Shown: positions 38,670-48,971, numbered from the stretch's first letter. The stretch is 64,000 bases of DNA from Salegentibacter sp. (GCA_017795085.1 CP051246.1:2048514-2112513); one strand, 5' to 3'. Made by a program: numbers and translations. The notes: generated by a model not told the origin, from the letters alone.

Positions 38670-40517
38670 TTATTTTGCTAATTCAAGGATTTCACCGGTT
38701 TCCATATCAATACTAAAGTTATTGGCGGGCAATCCCTGCAGAAACTTATCGAAAATGCTCAAAAACTGATATAGCTTTTGGGCATTTTTATTTTTACTAT
38801 TTTTCAATTGGGTATTTTCCATAGCTAATGTAATTATAAGTCGGTATTTATCCAGGCGCTCCCGGCCAATATCCTTAAAAGCCAACTTATCGGCATTGCG
38901 TATTTTATAGAAATCCATAATCATCTCATCGGTTCCCAATTTTTTATAAGATTTAAGATTGATTTCTGTAATTAGCTCCTGTTTTATTTTATTTAATTTG
39001 ATCTTATCCTTAAGAAAATCTTCAGGTGACCTTTGGCCATCATATTGAGAAAGATATACCAACTCCATTCCGTTTAAAGCGGCCATAAACTTTCTAAATT
39101 CATCAGGCCAGTCGTTAGGTAAAAACCGAAGGTTTACCAGGTTTTCCAGATGGTATTTTGTAAACTCATGGTAATTTTCGCTCTTTAGGATTCTTTTGTC
39201 CCATATTTCTTTTCCGTTCTTTTGAAGGTAGTCATGTTCCATCTTATATAGCGGAAAAAGCTGATTAAAATCAGGGACTTCAACAATGCTTATGGTCTCT
39301 ATTTCAGCCAACTCATCTCTTAATTTCAAAATTTTATAACCGGGAATATAGGCAGCCAAAGAAGGGGTTTGGATATTGATTAAAAAATTATTGTTATCAT
39401 AACTTCGTTTTCCTGTATCATTAATATGCATATGCCCTGCAAAATGAATTTTAATTCCTGCTTTTGCCAATGTTTGGGCAATTTGTTCCCGGGGAACACG
39501 GTTTAATTGCCATTTACCTTTTCCTAAAAAGTGCTCTAATTCTCCTGAAGCATCCTCGTTAAAATCAACTGCAGGATAATGACTAAAGGCAATGAGTTCT
39601 TTATTTAATTCTTCTGCTTTATCGGCAACATCCTTAATCCAGTTAAAAAGATGTTTTTTATAGATTAAAGTATTATTATATCCCAATCCTGCCCCACTCA
39701 AACCTCTATTCTTCTGAGGCACATAAGTATTGCCATCAATGGCTAAAAGCCACAAACCTTCTACCGGTTCAACCAAATAAGAAGCATCAGGTATCGCTAA
39801 AGAATCATTGAGTTTATAAACTCTGTGGGACAAACCGGAAACTTCTTGAGCTTTTTTAAATAAATAGTCTTCCGGGGTGTATTTTGAAAATGGAGTCTCC
39901 CAATAAAGGTAATCTTGCCGGGGAAAGAACCCAAAATCGGCCAAAGAAGTCATTATATCTTTATATCCGGCTTTCTGAAGTCCCGGTTCTATAAGTACCG
40001 CATTTTCACCTTCTTTTACCGTATATAAATCCTTTTTATTGAAAACAGGTTGATTTTGCCCATTTTCACCAAGAAAATCAACTTTTCCTGCGTCAATATT
40101 ATAAGGTCTTACAGGGTCATGATTTCCGGTGGTTATAAAAAATTTAATTCCATATTTATCCTGATATTCTTGAAGGATTTCCCGAAGTCCGTTCACATTT
40201 ACAGGTTGGCCATCGTCGGTATAATCCCCGGGTAATGCAACCAATTTAATTCCGCGTTTGACGATATCATCTAAAACCGTTTTGAGCACAAAATAATTTT
40301 CATTGAATAATCTGGTAGAATGCAGCTGCGCCTGCATGGTTCTTATTTTGGCTTTTTTATCAGTTCCCGGTAAAGAGAGTCCATCAAAGTTTTCATACTC
40401 CGCATAGATATCCATAAAATGGATATCGGCCACAAATGCGATTTCAGAAAAATTTTTTTCCTGGGCACCTGCCTGTGTGGCAAGCAGCAAAATTATAATC
40501 AGTGATATTTTTTTCAT
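38670..40517 (-). CDS. Exported metallophosphoesterase
   Basis: A 615-residue calcineurin-like phosphoesterase with signal peptide (MKKISLIIILLLATQAGAQ), so I start at 40517 and not at 40526. Metal motifs run in order: FVADIHFMD, LPGDYTDDGQ, TTGNHDP, FSHYP and FAGHMHIND. A C-terminal ~180-residue part is helical and unassigned. Its stop follows the phosphatase fusion stop with no gap, the two genes converging. It likely completes the local set of enzymes that free phosphate from organic esters. Confidence 0.88.
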   Translation of the reverse strand: MKKISLIIILLLATQAGAQEKNFSEIAFVADIHFMDIYAEYENFDGLSLPGTDKKAKIRTMQAQLHSTRLFNENYFVLKTVLDDIVKRGIKLVALPGDYTDDGQPVNVNGLREILQEYQDKYGIKFFITTGNHDPVRPYNIDAGKVDFLGENGQNQPVFNKKDLYTVKEGENAVLIEPGLQKAGYKDIMTSLADFGFFPRQDYLYWETPFSKYTPEDYLFKKAQEVSGLSHRVYKLNDSLAIPDASYLVEPVEGLWLLAIDGNTYVPQKNRGLSGAGLGYNNTLIYKKHLFNWIKDVADKAEELNKELIAFSHYPAVDFNEDASGELEHFLGKGKWQLNRVPREQIAQTLAKAGIKIHFAGHMHINDTGKRSYDNNNFLINIQTPSLAAYIPGYKILKLRDELAEIETISIVEVPDFNQLFPLYKMEHDYLQKNGKEIWDKRILKSENYHEFTKYHLENLVNLRFLPNDWPDEFRKFMAALNGMELVYLSQYDGQRSPEDFLKDKIKLNKIKQELITEINLKSYKKLGTDEMIMDFYKIRNADKLAFKDIGRERLDKYRLIITLAMENTQLKNSKNKNAQKLYQFLSIFDKFLQGLPANNFSIDMETGEILELAK

Positions 40518-41088
40518 AATAAGCATAAATACAAAAAGGGAAGATCAAATATTACGATACTTCCCTTTTTAAAGGCTTTCAAAAACAAGTTTACAAGGCC
40601 AAAATTAGGGGAGTTCAATATTTTTAATATTAAGTAAATGTCAAAATATAATCAAATTAAAAATATATAATTTAATGGGAAACTACACCTATCATCTTAT
40701 TTTTCCCAATCTTTTTACACTGGCAACCGGACTAGTATTGAAAACCACTCTCCAGGCATATTCCATATAGCTTTTACTCGATAATCGAGACTTACTCTAC
40801 TATTAAGGGAATTGATAAAAAACTTGTTTTCATTAATTGAAAAAAGTAACATACAACCTATTAAAAATAAGGAGACTTTCTTTTCACAGGAGTTGTTGCT
40901 TTATAAAGTGGAAATTCTATTAGCCAGGGTTTGTTTATTTGTATAATTACCTCAGACCAGAGAATTTTTCTCAGCGCCATATTAAAACCCACAAATAACA
41001 GTATTATTACCTCTCCAGTTAAAATCGAGAAGCTCACGCGCTATGTATTGAAAAAACTTTTCTCGATCGTGACAAACTTTGAGTCATA
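40518..41088. repeat. Gap with two degraded R2 copies
   Basis: No gene seen. 40774-40795 holds TTTACTCGATAATCGAGACTT (split at 20: last T extra), the short R2 palindrome. 41023-41086 holds a diverged long form (ATCGAGAAGCTCACG, TATGTATTGAAAAAACTTTT, CTCGATCGTGACAAACTTTG). Confidence 0.5.
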
Positions 41089-41124
41089 AAAAACCTCCTT
41101 AGTTTTTAAGCTAAGGAGGTTTTT
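41089..41124 (-). terminator. Terminator after rpsA
   Basis: Perfect 14-bp stem AAAAACCTCCTTAG / CTAAGGAGGTTTTT with an 8-base loop, just beyond the rpsA stop. It works in the minus direction with a T-tract. Confidence 0.85.
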
Positions 41125-41170
41125 ATGTGATATTATGTTTAGGATATTTCCCGTCTTTTCGGGAAGTAAT

Positions 41171-43018
41171 TTACTTTCCTTCCATTCTATCTTTTAAAGC
41201 CTGAAGATCAGCGTTAACATCACCAATAGTGGTTTTGTCTGCGTTTTTATCGGCTGCTTTTTTAGCGGCCTGCTTAACGATTTGCTGTTCTTCTTCTTTA
41301 TGAATAGCTGTATGAGAAGCTACAACACGCTTAAATTCCTTATTGAATTCAATAACCTGAAATTCTGCGCTTTCACCTTTCTTAAGCTTATTTCCATCCT
41401 CTTTTTCAAGATGACGTTGTGGAATAAATGCAGTGATATCTTCATTAAAGTCGATAGTTGCACCTTTATCTACAATTTCAGAAATTTCAGCGGTATGTGT
41501 TGTACCAACTGCATATTCTTTTTCGTATTTATCCCACGGGTTGTCTTCAACCTGCTTGTGACCAAGGCTCAATTTACGCCCTTCAACATCTAATTCAAGA
41601 ACTACAACTTCAAGCTCATCACCTACATTAGTGAATTCTGATGGGTGCTTAACTTTCTTGGTCCAGGATAGATCAGAGATGTAAATCAATCCGTCAATTC
41701 CTTCTTCCAATTCTACAAATACACCAAAGTTGGTGAAATTACGTACAATTCCTTTGTGTTTAGAACCAACAGGATATTTAGTAGTAATATCTGTCCATGG
41801 ATCTGGAGTTAATTGCTTAATTCCAAGAGACATTTTTCGGTCTTCACGGTCTAAGGTTAAAATTTGAGCTTCAACCTCATCTCCAACATTTACGAAATCC
41901 TGAGCTGAACGCAAGTGCGTACTCCATGACATTTCAGAAACGTGGATAAGCCCTTCAACACCATCGGCAACTTCAATAAACGCACCGTAATCTGCGATTA
42001 CAACTACTTTACCTTTTACCTTGTCTCCAACCTTAAGGTTGTCGTCAAGAGCTTCCCATGGATGTTTGCTTAATTGCTTAAGACCCAATTGGATTCTTGT
42101 TTTAGCTTCATCAAAGTCAAGAATTACCACGTTTAGTTTTTGATCTAGTTCAACGATCTCATTTGGATGGTTGATACGAGACCAGCTAAGGTCGGTAATG
42201 TGAACAAGTCCGTCAACGCCTCCAAGGTCAACAAATACTCCGTAAGAAGTGATGTTTTTAACCGTACCTTCAAGTACCTGACCTTTTTCAAGCTGACCGA
42301 TAATTTCTTTCTTCTGTTCTTCGATATCGGCTTCGATAAGCGCTTTGTGAGAAACCACAACGTTTTTGAATTCGTGGTTGATTTTCACAACTTTGAATTC
42401 CATTGTTTTTCCTACGTAAGCATCGTAATCGCGAATAGGCTTTACGTCTATTTGAGAACCTGGCAAGAACGCCTCAATTCCAAATACATCCACGATCATA
42501 CCACCTTTAGTTCTGCACTTTACAAAACCATTAACGATAAGACCTTCATCGTGAGCTTTATTTACACGTTCCCAGGCCTGAATTACACGAGCCTTACGGT
42601 GAGAAAGCACTAATTGTCCTGTAGCGTCTTCACGTACATCAATTAATACCTCAACATCATCTCCAACTTTTAAATCGGGATTGTAACGAAATTCGTTAAG
42701 AGAAATAACGCCCTCACTTTTAGCATTGATGTCTATAATTGCATCACGATCGGTAATATTGATTACTTTTCCTGTTACAACTTCATCATTTAAAGTATCA
42801 ACGAAATTTTCTTCAACCAGCTTTTCAAATTCTTCCAGCTTGTCATCATCAATCGGATCTATCCCCTCCTCATAATTATGCCAGTTAAATTCTTCCAGAA
42901 ATTTCTCGGGATTGTCTTGCTGCTTGGTAGCAGTTGGTTGTGAAGAGTTGTCCATTCCGGCAACATCCTGAACTTCAGTGCTGTCCTGAACTTCTTCTTT
43001 TTTGTTTTCTTCAGCCAT
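41171..43018 (-). CDS. rpsA: 30S ribosomal protein S1
   Basis: A 615-residue S1 protein. An acidic N-terminal part (MAEENKKEEVQDSTEVQDVA) is followed by six S1/OB domains. Typical repeats are GTVKNITSYGVFVDLGGVDG, GKVVVIADYGAFIEVADGVE and GIVRNFTNFGVFVELEEGID. I start at 43018; the frame runs 9 codons further, but MAEE fits flavobacterial S1 better. S1 helps mRNA recruitment, important in a group that hardly uses Shine-Dalgarno pairing. It lies downstream of cmk, a common pairing. Confidence 0.96.
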   Translation of the reverse strand: MAEENKKEEVQDSTEVQDVAGMDNSSQPTATKQQDNPEKFLEEFNWHNYEEGIDPIDDDKLEEFEKLVEENFVDTLNDEVVTGKVINITDRDAIIDINAKSEGVISLNEFRYNPDLKVGDDVEVLIDVREDATGQLVLSHRKARVIQAWERVNKAHDEGLIVNGFVKCRTKGGMIVDVFGIEAFLPGSQIDVKPIRDYDAYVGKTMEFKVVKINHEFKNVVVSHKALIEADIEEQKKEIIGQLEKGQVLEGTVKNITSYGVFVDLGGVDGLVHITDLSWSRINHPNEIVELDQKLNVVILDFDEAKTRIQLGLKQLSKHPWEALDDNLKVGDKVKGKVVVIADYGAFIEVADGVEGLIHVSEMSWSTHLRSAQDFVNVGDEVEAQILTLDREDRKMSLGIKQLTPDPWTDITTKYPVGSKHKGIVRNFTNFGVFVELEEGIDGLIYISDLSWTKKVKHPSEFTNVGDELEVVVLELDVEGRKLSLGHKQVEDNPWDKYEKEYAVGTTHTAEISEIVDKGATIDFNEDITAFIPQRHLEKEDGNKLKKGESAEFQVIEFNKEFKRVVASHTAIHKEEEQQIVKQAAKKAADKNADKTTIGDVNADLQALKDRMEGK

Positions 43019-43170
43019 TGCTGATATAAAATTTGTATCCTGCACTTCCCGGAAAATTTAAGCAACTAAGTACAGAAGCGTTATAAATTGATTATCAAGC
43101 CCTTTTTGATTTTCCGGTTCTTGCCAAAAAGGAGTGCAAAATTACTACTTATTTTTTAATTCTCAAAGCT

Positions 43171-43869
43171 TTAGCCAACAGCTTCAATTTTATCTTTGGC
43201 AAGTTTTAGTACTTTCTCAAATTGTTCGTCTAAATCAAGTAGTGAATTATCAAATTCAACAGCATCTTCAGCTTGGATTAATGGTGAAACCTCACGTGTA
43301 CTATCAAGATAATCACGCTCTTTTACATTTTTCAGCACTTCTTCATAAGTAATCTCATCGCCCCGTTCTTTTAATTCTTTATATCTTCGTTTGGCACGGC
43401 GTTCGGTAGAAGCAGTCATAAAAATCTTAAGATCGGCATCAGGAAAAACCACGGTACCAATATCGCGACCATCCATTACTACGCCTTTATTTTTCCCCAT
43501 TTCCTGTTGAATCTCTACTAAAACTTTCCGAACTTCAGGAATTGCAGCTACTTTACTTACTTGTTGTGAAACCTCAAGGTACCTAATTTCCTTTTCAACA
43601 TTTTCATCATCCAAATATACTTCTCCATACCCCAATTCTTTATTAAATTTTATTTCCACTTTTATAAATGGAAGGTGCCTGATAATGGCTTCTTTATTAA
43701 AATTAGATTTGCTTACAAACAAATTTCGCATGGCATACAAGGTTACCGCCCTATACATCGCTCCACTATCTACATAAATATAGCCTAACTCCTTAGCAAT
43801 TTGTTTCGCCACGGTACTCTTTCCGGTAGATGAATGCCCGTCTATAGCAATGGTGATTTTTTTCCTCAT
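43171..43869 (-). CDS. cmk: Cytidylate kinase
   Basis: A 232-residue (d)CMP kinase. P-loop GHSSTGKSTVAKQIA, then LGYIYVDSGAMYRAVTLYAM, GRDIGTVVFPDADLKIFMTA and RAKRRYKELKERGDE (lid). It converts CMP/dCMP to the diphosphates in the cytoplasm. Length and motifs are normal. It is 152 bp upstream of rpsA on the same strand. Confidence 0.96.
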   Translation of the reverse strand: MRKKITIAIDGHSSTGKSTVAKQIAKELGYIYVDSGAMYRAVTLYAMRNLFVSKSNFNKEAIIRHLPFIKVEIKFNKELGYGEVYLDDENVEKEIRYLEVSQQVSKVAAIPEVRKVLVEIQQEMGKNKGVVMDGRDIGTVVFPDADLKIFMTASTERRAKRRYKELKERGDEITYEEVLKNVKERDYLDSTREVSPLIQAEDAVEFDNSLLDLDEQFEKVLKLAKDKIEAVG

Positions 43870-43941
43870 GAATAATTTTTAGCGTGGATGGCAAATTTAG
43901 GGAAAGCTATACTTTTCTGAAACTTTCGCTTTTGAATTAAA

Positions 43942-44077
43942 AAAGCGGTCTTAATAGACTTATTTACGTCAACCTGAACTGGTTTCAAGTTCTAACATGA
44001 TATAGATAATCAAATTATTAGATTCTGAAATAAATTCAGAATGACTTCTAGCTAAACAAGACCTTTAAGACCGCTTT
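43942..44077. repeat. R1 repeat copy e inside a larger inverted repeat
   Basis: R1 core 43967-44046 (CGTCAACCTGAACTGGTTTC ... GATTCTGAAATAAATTCAGA, ATGAC) sits inside 13-bp inverted repeats AAAGCGGTCTTAA (43942-43954) and TTAAGACCGCTTT (44065-44077). The outer right arm ends 5 bp from the lon stop, so it can also end lon transcription. Confidence 0.65.
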
Positions 44078-44081
44078 ACTA

Positions 44082-46448
44082 TTAAAGTGTTTTAGGATTT
44101 TTTACTTCTTTATCAGTAATAGCGAGTTTAATTACTTCACTCATCTCATTTACATAATGAAAAGTAAGCCCTTTTAGATATTCATCTTTAATCTCTTTAA
44201 TATCCCGTTCGTTTTCTTTACAAAGAATGATCTCCTTGATTCTCGCCCGTTTCGCAGCTAAAATCTTTTCTTTTATTCCTCCCACAGGAAGCACTTTACC
44301 ACGAAGGGTGATTTCGCCGGTCATCGCAATATTTTTCTTCACTTTACGCTGGGTAAATAGTGAAACCAGAGAAGTTAGCATGGTAATTCCTGCGCTGGGC
44401 CCGTCTTTTGGCGTTGCTCCTTCAGGCACGTGAATATGAACATTGTACTTTTCAAAAATTTCCGCGTCAAGATCAAGTTCATCGGCATTTGCTTTAATAT
44501 ATTCCATAGCAATGGCGATATCTCCACCAACCTGTGTCCAGGCCAGGCCGGTAACTACTCCGGCAACTTCATTATTTTCGTATTTATCACGCTGTAATTT
44601 TGGGCTTCCCAATACTTCAATAACATCTTCATTGGTTACCTTAATATTGTACTCCTCTTCCATCGCGATATTTTTAGCCGCATGGCGTACCATTTTCGCA
44701 ATTTGTTTTTCAAGAGCACGTACCCCTGATTCACGAGTATAACCTTCTACAATTTTTTCCAACTGCGGTTTCCCGATTTTCAGCTGGGTTTTATCCATCC
44801 CATGTTCTTTTAATTGTTTCGGAAGCAAATGTTGCCGGGCAATTTCCACTTTTTCTTCAATAGTATATCCCGTAACATTTATAATTTCCATCCGGTCGCG
44901 CAGCGCAGGCTGAATTGTTCCCAGTGTATTTGATGTTGCGATAAACATCACTTTAGAAAGATCGAAACCAATTTCTAAAAAGTTATCGTGAAATTCACTG
45001 TTTTGTTCGGGATCTAAAACCTCTAATAAGGCTGAAGAGGGATCACCCGCATTCCCTATACTCAATTTATCAATTTCATCTAAAACAAAAACGGGATTAC
45101 TGGTTCCTGCTTTTTTAAGACTTTGAATAATACGTCCCGGCATTGCTCCGATATAAGTCTTACGATGACCACGAATTTCAGCTTCATCTCGTAACCCACC
45201 TAGAGAAATCCTTACATATTCACGGCCTAAAGCTTCAGCAATAGATTTTCCAAGGGAGGTTTTACCTACTCCGGGAGGACCATACAGACATAATATTGGC
45301 GACTTCATATCGTTACGTAATTTCAGTACGGCCAAATATTCAATAATCCTTCGTTTTACATCCTCAAGGCCATAATGATCACGATCAAGTACTTTTCGGG
45401 CACGTTTTAAATCAAATTTATCCTTGCTAAATTCATTCCAGGGCAAATCTAAAAACAAGTCCAAATAATTCCGCTGAATAGAATATTCGGCTACCTGCGG
45501 ATTCATTCGTTGCATTTTAGACAACTCTTTCTGAAAATGCTTTTGAACATCTTCATCCCACTGTTTATCTTTTGCACGTTGGCGCATTTCTTCAATTTCA
45601 TCTTCGTGGGAAACCCCGCCCAATTCTTCCTGAATTGTTTTCATTTGTTGATGCAGGAAATATTCGCGCTGCTGTTGGCTCATATCACTTTGCACCTTGC
45701 TTTGAATATCGTTTTTAAGTTCCAGTTTCTGAAACTCTACATTCATATATCGCAAAGTAGCAAGCGCTCGTTCTTTAAGGTCATTGGTTTCCAACAATCT
45801 TTGCTTCTCTTCTACCGAAAGATTCATATTTGAAGAAACAAAATTGATAAGAAATGAAGAACTTTCTATATTCTTAATAGCAAAAGAAGCCTCACTTGGG
45901 ATATTAGGACTCCCCTTAATAATCTCAAGCGCAAGATCTTTAATAGAATCGATTATTGCAGAAAACTCTTCACTATCCCGTGCAGGGCGCGCTTCAGGAA
46001 CCTCCTGAATGTTAGCGCTTAGATAAGGTTCTTCTGAAATTACCTCTTCAATTTTAAATCGTTTTTTCCCCTGAATAATTACCGTGGTATTCCCATCGGG
46101 CATTTTTAAAACCCTTAGAATTCGGGCCACTACCCCAATTTGATTAATATCTTTTGCTCCGGGATTTTCAACCTCTTCATCTTTTTGAGAAACCACCCCA
46201 ATAATTTTGGAACCGTTATTTGCCTCATTAATCAGTTTAATAGAAGCATCGCGTCCAGCGGTAATAGGTATCACCACCCCCGGAAACAAAACAGTGTTTC
46301 GCAATGGTAAAATAGGTAAAGATTCCGGAAGGTTTTCCCGGTTTATTTCCTCTTCATCTTCAGGAGTCATTAACGGAATTAAATCCGCATCCTGATCAAT
46401 CTCCTGCAATGACAAACTGTCAAAGTTGGTAATTTTAGTCTTAGCCAT
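44082..46448 (-). CDS. lon: ATP-dependent protease Lon (La)
   Basis: A 788-residue LonA. N-terminal LON domain (LPILPLRNTVLFPGVVIPIT), coiled-coil middle, AAA+ module with Walker A CLYGPPGVGKTSLGKSIAEA and Walker B FVLDEIDK. The protease domain has the catalytic Ser in DGPSAGITMLTSL and the catalytic Lys in GIKEKILAAKRA. It degrades misfolded and regulatory proteins in the cytoplasm. Length is typical for Bacteroidota. Confidence 0.97.
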   Translation of the reverse strand: MAKTKITNFDSLSLQEIDQDADLIPLMTPEDEEEINRENLPESLPILPLRNTVLFPGVVIPITAGRDASIKLINEANNGSKIIGVVSQKDEEVENPGAKDINQIGVVARILRVLKMPDGNTTVIIQGKKRFKIEEVISEEPYLSANIQEVPEARPARDSEEFSAIIDSIKDLALEIIKGSPNIPSEASFAIKNIESSSFLINFVSSNMNLSVEEKQRLLETNDLKERALATLRYMNVEFQKLELKNDIQSKVQSDMSQQQREYFLHQQMKTIQEELGGVSHEDEIEEMRQRAKDKQWDEDVQKHFQKELSKMQRMNPQVAEYSIQRNYLDLFLDLPWNEFSKDKFDLKRARKVLDRDHYGLEDVKRRIIEYLAVLKLRNDMKSPILCLYGPPGVGKTSLGKSIAEALGREYVRISLGGLRDEAEIRGHRKTYIGAMPGRIIQSLKKAGTSNPVFVLDEIDKLSIGNAGDPSSALLEVLDPEQNSEFHDNFLEIGFDLSKVMFIATSNTLGTIQPALRDRMEIINVTGYTIEEKVEIARQHLLPKQLKEHGMDKTQLKIGKPQLEKIVEGYTRESGVRALEKQIAKMVRHAAKNIAMEEEYNIKVTNEDVIEVLGSPKLQRDKYENNEVAGVVTGLAWTQVGGDIAIAMEYIKANADELDLDAEIFEKYNVHIHVPEGATPKDGPSAGITMLTSLVSLFTQRKVKKNIAMTGEITLRGKVLPVGGIKEKILAAKRARIKEIILCKENERDIKEIKDEYLKGLTFHYVNEMSEVIKLAITDKEVKNPKTL

Positions 46449-46750
46449 AGTATTTTTAAGTCAAACTGTCATTAAACAGTTTTGGTTTTAAAATATCATT
46501 TTCATTTTCCTGCCCCGTTAAGCAAAGGCTTAAGCTATATTAGAGCAGTATTTTCCTGGTATAGTCAATTCTTGTGCCAGCTTAAAATTTAGCTTAATAT
46601 CTACGAAAAATTGGGAGCCATAAACTTAAAAAATGCAAAGGAGTTTTTATTCAAGCCTTAGCAACTTTAAATTTCACTTAGAGATTTTTTCTTAAAAAGT
46701 GTAACAAACCAAAATCACGACTATCTTTATAATATACAAGATACAATTTT
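46449..46750. other. Divergent promoter region between lon and sigma factor
   Basis: About 300 bp between divergent genes. I see no clear heat-shock operator (CIRCE or HAIR type) or other palindrome, and no RNA gene. Confidence 0.4.
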
Positions 46751-47308
46751 TTGACACCAACCATCACACATATTAATGATCTTGTTGCCCGCTGCCGTAA
46801 AAACGACCAGCATGCACAAATGGAAATTTACAATCGCTATTACAAGGCTATGTATAATACCAGCCTGCGTATTGTAAAAGATACTGCTGAAGCTGAAGAT
46901 CTGATGCAGGAAGCTTTTTTAAAGGCTTTCACTAAAATTGAAAGTTTTGAAGGTACGGCAACCTTTGGTGCCTGGTTAAAAAGAATTGTAGTTAACCTGA
47001 GTATTAACGCATTTAATAAAAAAGTAAAAAACAACGAGATAAGTTATAATGACGAATTAAACAATGAACTGGATGATGATGATGGCATTACCGAAGACAG
47101 CTCAAATAATGAAAGAGTGCGTGAAATTATAAAAGCTATGAACAAACTGAAAGAAAATTATCGTGTAGCCTTAAGTCTTCATTTAATTGAAGGTTACGAT
47201 TACGATGAAATTTCAGAAATAATGAAAATTTCCTATTCCAATTGCCGCACTACCATTTCAAGGGCAAAAGAAAGTTTAAGAAAAAAATTGCAAGAAGATG
47301 AAAACTGA
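46751..47308 (+). CDS. ECF-family RNA polymerase sigma factor
   Basis: A 185-residue sigma-70 of the ECF group. Region 2 covers ~12-80 (AQMEIYNRYYKAMYNTSLRI, AEDLMQEAFLKAFTKI), the linker is rich in Asp/Asn, and region 4 covers ~120-180 (MNKLKENYRVALSLHLIEGY, DYDEISEIMKIS, CRTTISRAKESLRKKL). The start is a TTG at 46751; the next in-frame ATG would cut off the first region 2 helix. It overlaps the next gene, a likely anti-sigma factor, by 11 bp. Confidence 0.9.
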   Translation: MTPTITHINDLVARCRKNDQHAQMEIYNRYYKAMYNTSLRIVKDTAEAEDLMQEAFLKAFTKIESFEGTATFGAWLKRIVVNLSINAFNKKVKNNEISYNDELNNELDDDDGITEDSSNNERVREIIKAMNKLKENYRVALSLHLIEGYDYDEISEIMKISYSNCRTTISRAKESLRKKLQEDEN

Positions 47309-47858
47309 TAATAATAATTTAAACGAGCTTTTTGAAGGCCTGGATTTTAATACAGCTAAGCCTGAAACCGGCCACAAGGAACGCTTTTTTCAAAAACTAA
47401 AAGAACAAAACCCAGGTCAAAAGCCAAAAGTAAGAAGCCTGTGGACACCTATTTTAAGCATTGCCGCAAGTATTACCCTTGCACTATTACTCTTTGGAAA
47501 TTTACTAAACCCCAATCAGGAATACAGTAAGGGTGATTTAGCTAGTGTTTCTCCTGAAATGAAAGAAACACAGGACTTTTATTCTTCCCTAATTCAAAAA
47601 GAGCTTAACACGCTGGAAGCTGAAAAATCTCCTGAAACCCAAGCTATAGTTAAAGATGCTTTACTTCAAATGGAGAAACTGGAAAATCAATATGCCAAAC
47701 TTAAAAAAGATCTTCTAAAAAGCGGAAACGATAATCGTGTAATCTATGCCATGATCAATAATTTTCAGCAACGTATAGATCTTTTACAACAAGTTTTGGA
47801 TCAAATTGAAAATATTAAATCCTTTAAAACACAAAACCATGAAAGCACAACTATATAA
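47298..47858 (+). CDS. Membrane-anchored putative anti-sigma factor
   Basis: A 186-residue protein with a short cytoplasmic N-terminus (~48 residues), one membrane helix (SLWTPILSIAASITLALLLF) and a helical coiled-coil outer part (~80-175). No zinc anti-sigma motif is visible. Position and topology, in translational overlap with an ECF sigma gene, are the basis for the call. It also overlaps the next gene by 20 bp. Confidence 0.65.
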   Translation: MKTDNNNLNELFEGLDFNTAKPETGHKERFFQKLKEQNPGQKPKVRSLWTPILSIAASITLALLLFGNLLNPNQEYSKGDLASVSPEMKETQDFYSSLIQKELNTLEAEKSPETQAIVKDALLQMEKLENQYAKLKKDLLKSGNDNRVIYAMINNFQQRIDLLQQVLDQIENIKSFKTQNHESTTI

Positions 47859-48927
47859 AATCCTGGCGATAATCTTACTGCTACCCGCCCTTAGCTTTTG
47901 CCATAACGATTTAAATGGAAAACATACCAAAGAAAAAAAGATTTCAAAAGATTTCAAGGTTTCTAAAAATGCTACGCTTAAAATAGAGAACAGTTATGGG
48001 AATATTGATATTTCAACCTGGGACCGAAACGAGATTTCCATTGAAGTCTATATAAAAACAAATGGGAACGATGCAGAAAAAGTTCAGGAAAAACTAGATG
48101 ATATTAACGTGGAATTCAATCAAAATTCTTCGGGCGTGAGTGCAAAAACCTATTTTAGCCGGGAAAACAGATCCTGGTGGAGTAGCTTATTTAATAGCAG
48201 TAATAACGTAAATATGGAGATTAATTACGTGGTACGCGCTCCGGAAACCAATAATGTTAACCTCAATAATGATTACGGTGGAATTTTTATCGATAAATTA
48301 ACCGGAAATGCACAAATCTCCTGCGACTATGGTAAAATAGATATTACCGAACTTTGGGGAGATCGCAACCTGCTAAATTTTGATTACAGTCGAAACAGTC
48401 ATTTTGGCTTTATCAAAAATGCTGAAATCAACGCCGATTACAGCGATTATGAAGTTGAAGAAGCCGAAATCCTAAAAGTGAATGCCGATTATACCAATTC
48501 AAAAATCAAAAAAGTAGCTCAACTTGACTTTGATTGTGATTACGGTAGTATAAGCGTGGATAAAGTAAAAAAACTGGTAGGTAACGGCGACTATTTAAGT
48601 ACAAAAATCGGAAGGGTTTTCACTTCCTTAGATCTTAACATAGATTACGGCAATGCGAAAATTGAAAAAATAATAAAAGGTGCCAAAACAATAAAAATCG
48701 ATAGCGATTACGCCGGAATTAAAATTGGCTATGACCGCGAACACGCTTTTAACTTTAATGTTGAAAGCAGTTATGGCAGTGTAAAAGGATTAGAAGGTTT
48801 AGAAGTTCAAAAACGCAATCAACAATCAACAAAAACCAGTGTAAGCGGGTACCACTTATCACAAAATAATGGTAGTAATATCCAGATTAATACCAGCTAT
48901 GCCGGTGTACAATTTAACCGGGAATAA
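47839..48927 (+). CDS. DUF4097-like beta-helical exported protein
   Basis: A 362-residue protein with signal peptide MKAQLYKILAIILLLPALSF. The body is built of repeats with DYG or DYS/DYT turns: NSYGNIDIST, NNDYGGIFID, SCDYGKIDI, NADYSDYEV, NADYTNSKI, DCDYGSISV, NIDYGNAKI, DSDYAGIKI and SSYGSVKG. This regular spacing predicts a right-handed beta-helix as in DUF4097. I start at ATG 47839, inside the end of the anti-sigma gene. It is likely a cell-surface or periplasmic product of the same sigma operon. Confidence 0.78.
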   Translation: MKAQLYKILAIILLLPALSFCHNDLNGKHTKEKKISKDFKVSKNATLKIENSYGNIDISTWDRNEISIEVYIKTNGNDAEKVQEKLDDINVEFNQNSSGVSAKTYFSRENRSWWSSLFNSSNNVNMEINYVVRAPETNNVNLNNDYGGIFIDKLTGNAQISCDYGKIDITELWGDRNLLNFDYSRNSHFGFIKNAEINADYSDYEVEEAEILKVNADYTNSKIKKVAQLDFDCDYGSISVDKVKKLVGNGDYLSTKIGRVFTSLDLNIDYGNAKIEKIIKGAKTIKIDSDYAGIKIGYDREHAFNFNVESSYGSVKGLEGLEVQKRNQQSTKTSVSGYHLSQNNGSNIQINTSYAGVQFNRE

Positions 48928-48971
48928 ACTCTCAAACATTTAGTAAATTACTTTAGAACAAACCCACAAGA

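Noticed and set aside
42167..42613. 148-codon ORF opposite rpsA.
   Set aside because: Antisense to conserved S1 domains; composition rich in Phe/Asn as expected of a shadow.
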